6,086 bases of DNA from Sulfurimonas sp. (lineage in GTDB: Bacteria; Campylobacterota; Campylobacteria; Campylobacterales; Sulfurimonadaceae). Shown here in pieces: positions 1-5,950 of this stretch. The DNA lies in NCBI GenBank assembly GCA_030673275.1, contig DAOVJL010000081.1:1-6086 (forward strand), in the 5' to 3' direction. The notes below the pieces were generated by a model. It saw only the letters and a program-made list of their open reading frames with translations. It did not search any database and had not been told where the DNA came from. A program made the translations under genes and the position numbers. The first letter of the stretch is position 1. Each line of letters begins with the position of its first letter.

Positions 1-152
1 CCGGCAATCATTGAGTTTTTGTGTAAGTGGTCATATTTTGACTCAATATTGCCTAAAGCTAAAAATATAGTGGCTGTTGCGGCAAAAACAGAAACTGTTA
101 CCATACCTATAAGGTAGTTCATTTTTTTGTGAATACTCAATTTTTGAAACAT
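1..152 (-). CDS. N-terminus of a membrane sensor, probably methyl-accepting chemotaxis protein (partial)
   Basis: Fifty codons are visible from an ATG at 152-150; the reading frame is open to the left edge, so the C-terminal part lies outside the window. The protein begins with a short basic stretch (MFQKLSIHKK), then one hydrophobic segment at about residues 11-33, then the start of a polar, helical, presumably periplasmic region (residues 34-50). This layout is typical of chemoreceptors of the Campylobacterota, whose first membrane helix leads into a four-helix-bundle or Cache ligand domain. A sensor histidine kinase can begin the same way, and the signalling domain that would decide is not seen. 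The start is supported by AAGGAT at 166-161, eight bases upstream, and by a promoter at 195-187. It is transcribed separately from, but in the same direction as, the small membrane gene upstream of it. Transmembrane start: confident; MCP identity: moderate. Confidence 0.6.
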   Translation of the reverse strand, partial: MFQKLSIHKKMNYLIGMVTVSVFAATATIFLALGNIESKYDHLHKNSMIA

Positions 153-186
153 ATTTAAAAATCCTTAACATGACAATAACGAGATA

Positions 187-195
187 ATTATATCA
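187..195 (-). promoter_or_regulatory. Extended -10 promoter of the chemoreceptor gene
   Basis: On the minus strand the sequence reads TGATATAATTATC (195-183): a perfect TATAAT hexamer at 192-187 preceded by TG at the extended -10 position. No clear -35 box is seen upstream, as is usual for sigma-70 promoters of Campylobacterota. Transcription would begin near 180, leaving a leader of about 28 bases that contains the ribosome binding site at 166-161. It differs at one base from the 13-mer at 3342-3354. Confidence 0.65.
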
Positions 196-267
196 CATAA
201 GGGGCTAATTAATTTATAAATTGTACTTAAATTATGAATTTAAATGTTATGTTTAATAATGTTATTG

Positions 268-684
268 TTATATATACATAAATTGAGATAGTAAAATAAT
301 GATTACAACAAAACTAAAAGGAAACAGATGGCTTTTAAATACCCAAGGATTTATTTTAAAGAGTTTTTGATTTATTCCTCTAAATCCAAGCCATGAAGCT
401 AAAAATGCTTTGATGCTTAGTAAAATTTGAAAATATGACATCCCACTATCTTCAATTTTGCCAAAAACTTGTGTAATTAAATACAGACCGCTGGCGACTG
501 CTACCATTAAGGCATAAGGCACCACCTTTCTTACATGTATCATTATCGCTTCTCTAGCTTTTGCATGTTCGTCATCAGTTAAGGATTGGTTCATCTTAGA
601 TAAAAATAAAATATCAACAAATAAAAAACCTCCATAAATGAATACAGAAAAAATATGAATTGTATGTATTAGTGTGTAAGTGAT
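268..684 (-). CDS. Small four-helix membrane protein, CopD/DUF2269-like; probable non-ATG start
   Basis: The part from the first ATG (594-592) to TAA (270-268) encodes 108 residues with three hydrophobic segments, at about residues 25-44, 54-72 and 89-107. That ATG has no credible ribosome binding site. Upstream the same frame stays open for 30 more codons (684-595) and encodes a further membrane helix containing HTIHIFSVFIYGGFLF, a His-bearing first helix like that of CopD, DUF2269 and HemJ-like proteins. The following ASGLYL and IKAFLAS stretches in helices 2 and 3 also fit that group. The frame has a TAA at 711-709 and no ATG, GTG or TTG between that stop and 594. The strong AAAGGAG at 696-690 sits five bases before an ATC at 684-682, so I annotate 138 residues starting at AUC. 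If only ATG is accepted, the gene is 268-594. A start codon lost by mutation or a sequencing error is possible. Function unknown; transport or heme/copper-related roles are only suggested by fold resemblance. Confidence 0.6.
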   Translation of the reverse strand: MTYTLIHTIHIFSVFIYGGFLFVDILFLSKMNQSLTDDEHAKAREAIMIHVRKVVPYALMVAVASGLYLITQVFGKIEDSGMSYFQILLSIKAFLASWLGFRGINQKLFKINPWVFKSHLFPFSFVVIIILLSQFMYI

Positions 685-689
685 GATAT

Positions 690-696
690 CTCCTTT
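690..696 (-). promoter_or_regulatory. Strong ribosome binding site that argues for the AUC start
   Basis: Minus-strand AAAGGAG is the best Shine-Dalgarno match in this gap. The only in-frame codons at usable distance are two consecutive ATC codons (687-685 and 684-682); the second lies five bases downstream. No ATG, GTG or TTG in any frame lies at normal spacing, so either the site serves an AUC start or an ATG has been altered there. Confidence 0.5.
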
Positions 697-705
697 AATT
701 TGTGA

Positions 706-714
706 ATTTTAACA
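706..714 (-). promoter_or_regulatory. Extended -10 promoter of the small membrane gene
   Basis: The minus strand reads TGTTAAAAT, that is TG, one base, then TAAAAT (711-706), matching the extended -10 form seen at two other genes here. Transcription would start near 699, only a few bases before AAAGGAG at 696-690. This leaves a very short leader and places the transcript start upstream of the proposed AUC codon, not next to the ATG at 594. Confidence 0.45.
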
Positions 715-724
715 TAAATGTTTA

Positions 725-730
725 TATAAT
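725..730 (+). promoter_or_regulatory. Possible -10 box for gdhA
   Basis: A TATAAT hexamer lies 60 bases before the gdhA start and would give a leader of about 54 bases. There is no TG at the extended position and only a weak TTGTGA at 700-705 with a 19-base spacer. The surroundings are almost pure A/T, so chance matches are likely; TAATAT at 755-760 is an alternative. The 690-790 interval must nevertheless hold the gdhA promoter, since the neighbouring gene is divergent. Confidence 0.35.
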
Positions 731-745
731 ATATTTATTTTATAT

Positions 746-764
746 CAATTACAGTAATATATTG
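746..764. promoter_or_regulatory. Palindromic candidate operator upstream of gdhA
   Basis: The element contains ATTAC-A-GTAAT (748-758), an inverted repeat with 5-base arms around one base, flanked by CAAT (746-749) and ATTG (761-764). It lies downstream of one candidate -10 box and overlaps the other, where a repressor could act. No known regulator motif is recognised; A/T-rich sequence often yields such palindromes. Confidence 0.2.
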
Positions 765-790
765 TCATATATATTTTTTTAAGGAAAAAG

Positions 791-2146
791 ATGAGTATTG
801 CTCAAGAAGAAATAAAAAAATTTGAAGTGAATGATTGTGCGCAGTATGATGTTTTTTATCAAGCAATGAAAGAGGTCATATGTTCAATATCTCCACTTTT
901 AGAGTCAGATGAAAAATATGCTAGATATGCTATTTTAGAGAGACTTGTTGTGCCTGATAGAATTATTAAGTTTAAAGTTACTTGGGTAGATGATAATAAT
1001 GATATACAAGTAAATACAGGCATTAGAGTTCAGTTTAATAATGCACTAGGACCATATAAAGGCGGTCTTCGTTTTCATCCAACAGTAAATGAGGGAGTTT
1101 TAAAGTTTTTAGGATTTGAACAGATTTTAAAAAATGCACTTACTGGTTTGCCTATTGGTGGTGCCAAGGGTGGAAGTGATTTTAATCCCAAAGGTAGAAG
1201 TGATTTTGAAATTATGAAATTTTGTTCAGCCTTTATGACAAAACTTCATAAGTATATTGGACCTAGAATCGATGTTCCTGCCGGAGATATTGGTGTAGGA
1301 GCAAGAGAAATAGGATATCTATTTGGTGAGTATAAAAAAATCACTTCATCTTATGATGGAGTCCTAACCGGAAAACCATATATGTTTGGTGGCTCTTTTA
1401 TGCGACCAGAAGCAACAGGTTATGGAGTGGTCTATTTTACTCAGACGATGTTGGAGATGGAAAATCATGAGAGCTTAGAAGGAAAAATTTGTACTGTTAG
1501 CGGGGCAGGAAATGTTGCTCTTCATGCGATAGAAAAATTACTTGAGATTGGAGCTATTCCTGTTACATGTACAGATTCACAAGGAACTATATATGATTCA
1601 AGAGGTGTTGATTTATGCCTTTTAAAAGAGTTAAAATTAGAGAAAAGAGTTTCACTAGAGCGGTATGTTGAAGCTCACCCGGAAGCTAAATATATTCCAG
1701 TTGATGAATACCCAGATGGTGGACATGCTGTTTGGGATATTGAGTGCTATGCTGCATTTCCATGCGCTACACAAAATGAGTTAAATGAACTAGATGCGCA
1801 GAATCTGATTACCAATGGATGTATAAGTGTAAGCGAGGGTGCAAATATGCCATCAACTCCAGAAGCAATAGATGCATTTTTAAGCCATAAAATATGTTTT
1901 GCTCCAGCAAAAGCTGCGAATGCCGGTGGAGTTGTGGTTAGTGAGTTTGAGATGAGTCAAAATGCCGGAATGACTAAGTGGGCTTTTGAAAAAGTTGATG
2001 AAAAACTTAAAGAGATTATGCAACAAATTGCTAAAAGGGTGGCTCTTACTGCAAAAGATTATGGTGTTGAAGGAAATTATGTAGATGGCGCAAATATAGC
2101 AGGTTTTAAAAGAGTTGCTGATGCTATGATTGCTGAAGGTATTTAG
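791..2146 (+). CDS. gdhA: Glutamate dehydrogenase, hexameric, probably NADP-specific
   Basis: This cytoplasmic enzyme reversibly aminates 2-oxoglutarate to glutamate; the NADP form usually works in ammonium assimilation. The 451 residues match the usual size of the 50-kDa hexameric bacterial class. The N-terminal substrate domain contains YKGGLRFHP (K90), K114 in FEQILKNALTGLP, and GGAKGGSDF with the catalytic lysine K126; D166 in PAGDIGVG corresponds to the catalytic aspartate. The nucleotide domain has the dinucleotide fingerprint SGAGNVA (237-243). After the second strand the sequence reads TDSQGTIYD, which resembles the SDS-G pattern of NADP enzymes such as that of E. coli more than the NAD-type clostridial enzyme; this cofactor call is inference. 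S384 in VVVSEFEMSQN fits the conserved substrate-binding serine. All key residues are present, so it should be active. The start is supported by AAGGA at 781-785, five bases before the ATG. It is the first gene of a unit with the channel gene that follows. Confidence 0.95.
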   Translation: MSIAQEEIKKFEVNDCAQYDVFYQAMKEVICSISPLLESDEKYARYAILERLVVPDRIIKFKVTWVDDNNDIQVNTGIRVQFNNALGPYKGGLRFHPTVNEGVLKFLGFEQILKNALTGLPIGGAKGGSDFNPKGRSDFEIMKFCSAFMTKLHKYIGPRIDVPAGDIGVGAREIGYLFGEYKKITSSYDGVLTGKPYMFGGSFMRPEATGYGVVYFTQTMLEMENHESLEGKICTVSGAGNVALHAIEKLLEIGAIPVTCTDSQGTIYDSRGVDLCLLKELKLEKRVSLERYVEAHPEAKYIPVDEYPDGGHAVWDIECYAAFPCATQNELNELDAQNLITNGCISVSEGANMPSTPEAIDAFLSHKICFAPAKAANAGGVVVSEFEMSQNAGMTKWAFEKVDEKLKEIMQQIAKRVALTAKDYGVEGNYVDGANIAGFKRVADAMIAEGI

Positions 2147-2149
2147 GAG
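2145..2149 (+). promoter_or_regulatory. Misplaced Shine-Dalgarno at the gdhA/channel junction
   Basis: AGGAG overlaps the gdhA TAG stop (2144-2146) and abuts the channel ATG (2150) with no spacer, which is too close for standard initiation. No alternative in-frame start lies at a suitable distance downstream. GAAGG at 2135-2139 has a ten-base spacer and may be the working site, with terminating gdhA ribosomes reinitiating on the channel gene. Confidence 0.4.
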
Positions 2150-3322
2150 ATGAATTTAGAATTTATTGATAACTTTTTGTCTCCATACGGATTGAGTGTT
2201 TTGAAGATAGTTATAATACTTTCACTATTTTTAATTATATATTTTATACGAAAAGTTTTGTTTGATGTAATACAAAGCAATATCTCCAAAATAAAATCAC
2301 TAAAAAAATATTCAAAAGATATTTTCAGCAGTATAAGAAAACTATTGGAAATAGTGTTTATTGTAATAAATATAGAGCTGACACTATATGTATATAATGA
2401 TTACTCGAGTATAGATAACTTTGGCATATATTTTAATATGCTTTACGCTTTTTTAATTACATTTATTATTTACACAACCTTGAATACTATAGCGAATATC
2501 AAATTAAAAGAGATCAGTGCTGAAGATAAAAAAATAAAGAATGAAGTAATCAATGTCTCCATAAAACTTTTAAATGTGTTTATATGGATAGTTGGAATAC
2601 TAGTCATACTGCATATGGCCGGTGTAGAGTTAACAGCTGTTATATCAGGACTGGGAATTGGTGGTTTAGCAGTAGCACTTGCATCCAAAGACTCTTTAGC
2701 AAACTTTTTTGGAACTCTCTCAATACTCTTTAGTGATGTGTTTTCTCAAGGTGATTGGATAGCAGTAGATGGTAAAGAAGGGACAGTTGTCGAAATAGGT
2801 TTAAGGGTCACAAAACTTAGAACTTTTGACAATGCTCTTATAGCTATACCAAATGCAGTACTAGCAAATCAAGATGTTAAAAACTGGAATAAACGTTCAC
2901 TTGGACGACGTATAAAAATGCATGTCGGAGTCAAGTATGACTCAAAGCGTGAGAATATACAAAATGCTATTGCAGAGATACATGACATGTTGGATAAACA
3001 TCCGGGAATTGCAACAAAAAATACAAAACACTCTTATACCCAGAGTAGTAAAAAATTTAGAGCTGTTGTTTCCAAAGATGATGAAGAGGGAGTTAAAAAA
3101 ACTCTGCTTGTTTATCTTGATGAGTTTGGAGATTCCAGTATAAATATCTTGATTTACTGTTTTTCTAAGTCAGTTAGATGGCAAGAATGGCTAGAAGTGA
3201 AACAGGATGTGATGTTTAATATTATGAATATTTTAGAAAAAAATTCTTTAGAATTCGCCTTCCCATCGATATCTCTTTATCATGAAAATGAATTAGACTC
3301 AGATTTTAGTAAAAAAGTCTAA
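2150..3322 (+). CDS. MscS-family mechanosensitive ion channel
   Basis: The 390-residue inner-membrane protein should open under membrane tension and release small solutes during hypo-osmotic shock. Hydrophobic segments lie at about residues 14-34, 65-83, 92-110 and 137-157, followed by the Gly/Ala-rich pore-lining helix (about 162-194, including SGLGIGGLAVALASKD). The beta domain follows (FSQGDWIAV, then GTVVEIGLRVTKLRTFDNALIAIPN, the family signature region, about 199-235) and then the C-terminal alpha/beta domain. With an extra N-terminal helix pair compared with E. coli MscS, it resembles the YnaI-type medium-length members. The C-terminal domain carries DDEEGVKKTLLVYLDEFGDS and the CFSKSVRWQEWLEVK stretch, which I associate with Campylobacterota homologues. 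The ATG lies 3 bases after the gdhA stop. An AGGAG overlaps that stop but touches the ATG directly, so initiation probably uses GAAGG at 2135-2139 or coupling with gdhA translation. Ion preference cannot be read from sequence. Confidence 0.92.
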   Translation: MNLEFIDNFLSPYGLSVLKIVIILSLFLIIYFIRKVLFDVIQSNISKIKSLKKYSKDIFSSIRKLLEIVFIVINIELTLYVYNDYSSIDNFGIYFNMLYAFLITFIIYTTLNTIANIKLKEISAEDKKIKNEVINVSIKLLNVFIWIVGILVILHMAGVELTAVISGLGIGGLAVALASKDSLANFFGTLSILFSDVFSQGDWIAVDGKEGTVVEIGLRVTKLRTFDNALIAIPNAVLANQDVKNWNKRSLGRRIKMHVGVKYDSKRENIQNAIAEIHDMLDKHPGIATKNTKHSYTQSSKKFRAVVSKDDEEGVKKTLLVYLDEFGDSSINILIYCFSKSVRWQEWLEVKQDVMFNIMNILEKNSLEFAFPSISLYHENELDSDFSKKV

Positions 3323-3341
3323 CCGTACATTCAGATTTTTT

Positions 3342-3350
3342 TGATAAAAT
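3342..3350 (+). promoter_or_regulatory. Extended -10 promoter of the chaperone/ferredoxin operon
   Basis: TG at 3342-3343, one base, then TAAAAT at 3345-3350, preceded by a run of seven T (3336-3342). The 13-mer TGATAAAATTATC differs at one base from the minus-strand chemoreceptor promoter. Transcription would begin near 3357, giving a leader of about 29 bases. It lies in the only real gap (63 bases) on the plus strand after gdhA, which supports a new transcription unit here. Confidence 0.6.
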
Positions 3351-3385
3351 TATCACTTAGAAAATTAATATAAAGAATTAAAATT

Positions 3386-4000
3386 ATGCAAAATACAAAA
3401 GCAAGAGCGAATATTTATGCACTTCTATCTCGCGTATTACTACAAGAGTTAGATGCCCAGATGCTTAAAACAATTAAAAATGATGAGAATATTTTAGAGT
3501 TTTTTTCAACATTCAAAGAGTGGGAACCTCTTAAAGAAGTTGAAGAGAAAAAACTTTTAGAAGAGTATCTGAATCCCGACTTTGTTAACTTGTCGATTTT
3601 ACACCTTATCCCTTATGAAACTTTTTATACAAGAGAAGACCAAAAGATTGAGACAGGCGGGGCTAATCCTGTAACTGACATGTATAGTGCTTATAATTTT
3701 ATGGTTGATTATGAAATTTCTCGTACTATTTCTGCCGATCATATTGGTGTTGAGTTAGAGTTTATGCATCATTTAGTTGAGGCCGAGCAAAAAGCATTAA
3801 CTGAGAATGACATGCCGGCAGCTCGTGAGCTTAAAGGTATTCAAAAAGAATTTTTAAATAAACACCTTTTACAATGGGCACCAATGTATTTAATAAATAT
3901 GAAGTTTGAAGCAAGAACACCATTGTATTATGATGCGGCTGATATGGCTTTAGAATTCATACTAAGTGATAATGAATACTTAACTAAAGAGCTGTCTTAG
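3386..4000 (+). CDS. TorD-family redox-enzyme chaperone, probably for formate dehydrogenase
   Basis: This 204-residue, all-helical, soluble protein belongs to the TorD/DmsD/NarJ chaperones, which bind apo-molybdoenzymes and often their Tat signal peptides until cofactor insertion is complete. Family marks seen are IPYETFYTRED (75-85), the signature ADHIGVELEFMHHLVEAE (117-134), FLNKHLLQWAPMYL (156-169) and the C-terminal TPLYYDAADMALEFI (178-192). Length is normal for the family. It resembles the FDH-linked chaperone of Campylobacter (Cj1514, FdhM) in style and in being followed by FDH-cluster-like genes; the client is therefore inferred, and another molybdoenzyme is possible. It is the first gene after the promoter at 3342. 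The ribosome binding site is weak (AAAGAA at 3372-3377, eight bases before ATG). It ends in two consecutive TAG codons directly before the next start, indicating one operon. Confidence 0.85.
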   Translation: MQNTKARANIYALLSRVLLQELDAQMLKTIKNDENILEFFSTFKEWEPLKEVEEKKLLEEYLNPDFVNLSILHLIPYETFYTREDQKIETGGANPVTDMYSAYNFMVDYEISRTISADHIGVELEFMHHLVEAEQKALTENDMPAARELKGIQKEFLNKHLLQWAPMYLINMKFEARTPLYYDAADMALEFILSDNEYLTKELS

Positions 4001-4003
4001 TAG

Positions 4004-5110
4004 ATGTTACAACTTAATGCAAGTCGTTGTGTTCGTTCGCTCTCAGTTGAGAGTGAATGTAATAAATGTGAGGTAATCTGTCCAACAGAGGCTATTGTTG
4101 TAGCAGATAATCCGCTTCCCTCAATTAATTTTTCGGCTTGTGTCGGATGTGGTGCATGTGATGCTGTCTGTCCAAATGAAGCACTCTCTTTGGATGAATT
4201 TTCTCCAACTGACTTCTTTTTTAGTTATATTGAAGATAGCCAAAACCTTATATCTTGTAGAAAAAATGTTCCATGTATTGCAGCACTTAATATTGAAAAT
4301 ATTATTTCTATGGCAGTTCTTAAAAAAGAGATGGTCTTTGATATGGGACACTGTGATGGCTGTGATATAGCACACAAGTGTAAGCCTCAGATAGAAAAAA
4401 ACTATGAAGAAGCTATTTACATGTTAGAAGCTATGGAGAGTGATGCAGTTATCAGACTTGAAAACGTTAAGTATGAAGCAGTAGAATCAGATGAAGAAGC
4501 TACTAGCAATAGAAGAGATTTTTTAAGTAGTATTAATCTGAAAACTGTTGCAAAAACTAAACATGAGTTTGAAAAAGAGATACAAAAGGCCACAGATGAG
4601 TTAGTTGAGCATACTCTGCAAAAGAGCGATATAGCACTTTTAAAACAAAAACGAATAACTGATAGAAGAAAGCTTTTTTTTACTGCTATAAAAAGAGTTG
4701 AGAAGCCGTCACAATTTCATATAGTAGAAGCTGATGAGATTACTTTTACTTCACAAAAACTTCTAAATATTGATACATGTACAGCTTGTCAGATGTGTTA
4801 CAGAGTCTGTCCAAGTGGTGCACTTACTTCTGATATAAAAAACTCTAAGATAGATTTTGATCCTTTTCTTTGTATAAAATGTCATATCTGTCATGATGTG
4901 TGCGAACCGGATGCTATAACATTATCTCAATCTTATAACGTGAAAGAATTTTTTGAGCCTTCTGTTCAAAACTTAGTAAATTTTAGTGTAAAAAGATGTA
5001 ATGAGTGTAATGTGATTTTTAGCACAAATGGCGATGAAGACTTATGTTATAGATGTAAAACAGAAGATGAAGAAGCAAGAGAACTTTGGGGGATTACAAA
5101 TGACATGTAG
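4004..5110 (+). CDS. Polyferredoxin with four [4Fe-4S] motifs and a C-terminal zinc-ribbon-like end
   Basis: The 368-residue protein has 25 cysteines in an ordered layout. Residues 9-26 hold a variant motif C-x9-C-x2-C-x3-CP; 46-56 a classical CVGCGACDAVCP. A middle part has five cysteines (C85, C91, C117, C120, C126) in no motif I can name. Residues about 145-255 are charged, helical and Cys-free, with RRDFL at 170-174 and RRKLFF at 221-226. Residues 259-269 (CTACQMCYRVCP) and 290-300 (CIKCHICHDVC) are two further [4Fe-4S] motifs. The end has C332/C335 and C348/C351, a zinc-ribbon or rubredoxin-like pair. There is no N-terminal signal, so it should be cytoplasmic. It may carry electrons to or from, or help mature, the enzyme served by the TorD-like chaperone; larger ferredoxins of this kind occur beside formate dehydrogenase genes in other Proteobacteria. 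The start lies directly after tandem stops of the upstream gene, with only a weak AAAGAG at 3986-3991, suggesting translational coupling. Confidence 0.85.
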   Translation: MLQLNASRCVRSLSVESECNKCEVICPTEAIVVADNPLPSINFSACVGCGACDAVCPNEALSLDEFSPTDFFFSYIEDSQNLISCRKNVPCIAALNIENIISMAVLKKEMVFDMGHCDGCDIAHKCKPQIEKNYEEAIYMLEAMESDAVIRLENVKYEAVESDEEATSNRRDFLSSINLKTVAKTKHEFEKEIQKATDELVEHTLQKSDIALLKQKRITDRRKLFFTAIKRVEKPSQFHIVEADEITFTSQKLLNIDTCTACQMCYRVCPSGALTSDIKNSKIDFDPFLCIKCHICHDVCEPDAITLSQSYNVKEFFEPSVQNLVNFSVKRCNECNVIFSTNGDEDLCYRCKTEDEEARELWGITNDM

Positions 5111-5122
5111 AGGAGTAGGGGT

Positions 5123-5923
5123 ATGATGAACAATGGTAATGAGATATCTCACCAAACAAAACTTTACGGTTTTATAGGAGAGTTTGCAGGTCAGAGCAGC
5201 TTATCTGCTTCGCTAAATAGAGTACTAAAAGCAAATAATAAAGATGCGATGATGATTCCTATGAATATCAGAATAGATGATTTTTATTTTACAGTGTCAA
5301 ATATGAAAAAGTCACATGTAAATGGTGCAGTTATTTCAAACGAGTATGTAACAGATATAGTAGAGATTTTGGATGATGCTAGTGAAATAGTAACAAAATC
5401 AGGAATGTGTGATATTTTAGTTCGTAATGGTGAAAAACTTATAGGTGATGTTGTATTTGCAGATATTTTAATAGACTTTTTAAAAGAAAATGGTGTTATG
5501 AAAATAGCATTAATTGGTATAAATCATTATGCGAAAGCTTTTGTATTAAAATGTCCTTCATCTCTACATGTAAATTATTTTAATGATGATTTAGAAGCAT
5601 TAATAAATTTTACTAATAAGATGCAGATTGATGATGCAGATATTAACCGTATAGCAGATGGTATGAGTTTAGATTTTTCTGATTATGACGCAGTAATTGA
5701 TTTTTCAGATTTAGATAGTTTAAATATGGTAAATCAATTTAGTGCTATAAATCTGGATATGAAACAAAAAAAGCAGTTATCAGCGCTTAAAATTAGAGCA
5801 AATGAACTTGGAGCTGGTTATATTGGCTTTGATGAGATGTTAGATGAGTTAAGTAGTGGTATTTTTGATTTTTACAAGAGTAAAAATCATTTAGATTATG
5901 ATAAAAGTGATATGAGATTTTAA
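5123..5923 (+). CDS. Shikimate-dehydrogenase-like (AroE-fold) protein lacking catalytic residues
   Basis: The 266 residues align by eye along the whole length of AroE (about 270 residues). KLYGFIGEFAGQSSLSAS (13-30) matches the family start KxxGVIGxPxxHSxSP. VNGAVISNEY (66-75) lies where AroE has GxNVTxPxK. DILVRNGEKLIGDVVFADIL (97-116) lies where AroE has NTVVxxxGxLxGxNTDxxG. VMKIALIGINHYAKAF (125-140) replaces the dinucleotide loop. YDAVIDFS (188-195) matches the YDLVINAT strand. AxELGAGYIGFDEMLDE (226-242) matches the closing GxxMLxxQ helix. The catalytic Lys and Asp and the Gly-rich loop are missing, so shikimate dehydrogenase activity is unlikely. It probably has an accessory or binding role for the neighbouring redox enzyme. 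AGGAG at 5111-5115, seven bases before ATG, supports this start; a second ATG follows at 5126. It lies 12 bases after the polyferredoxin gene, in the same operon. Fold assignment is moderate; biological role unknown. Confidence 0.65.
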   Translation: MMNNGNEISHQTKLYGFIGEFAGQSSLSASLNRVLKANNKDAMMIPMNIRIDDFYFTVSNMKKSHVNGAVISNEYVTDIVEILDDASEIVTKSGMCDILVRNGEKLIGDVVFADILIDFLKENGVMKIALIGINHYAKAFVLKCPSSLHVNYFNDDLEALINFTNKMQIDDADINRIADGMSLDFSDYDAVIDFSDLDSLNMVNQFSAINLDMKQKKQLSALKIRANELGAGYIGFDEMLDELSSGIFDFYKSKNHLDYDKSDMRF

Positions 5924-5950
5924 AAATTAATATATAAGGAAATAAATAAA

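Noticed and set aside
196..267. Palindromes such as AATTTATAAATT between the two minus-strand genes as a terminator or operator.
   Set aside because: The stretch is nearly pure A/T, the palindrome has no loop, and no T-tract follows on the minus strand; chance is the simplest reading.
2470..2688. Minus-strand open frame inside the channel gene, and the plus-strand frame at 2922-3143.
   Set aside because: Both are contained in a clear MscS coding region and lack start signals and recognisable composition.
3293..3322. Inverted repeat TTAGACT/AGTCTAA at the end of the channel gene, followed later by a T run (3336-3342), as a terminator.
   Set aside because: The stem is only 7 A/T-rich pairs with a 16-base loop, and the T run begins 13 bases after the stem and belongs to the promoter region. 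Not a convincing rho-independent terminator.
4121..4375. Minus-strand open frame of 84 codons opposite the polyferredoxin gene.
   Set aside because: It lies fully inside a gene with strong Fe-S motifs, has no ribosome binding site and shows no protein-like pattern; it is an antisense shadow, as is the plus-strand frame at 4140-4370.
5123..5923. Annotation as functional shikimate dehydrogenase aroE.
   Set aside because: The NVTxPxK lysine, the NTD aspartate and the Gly-rich nucleotide loop are all absent, so the fold resemblance should not be turned into the enzyme name.
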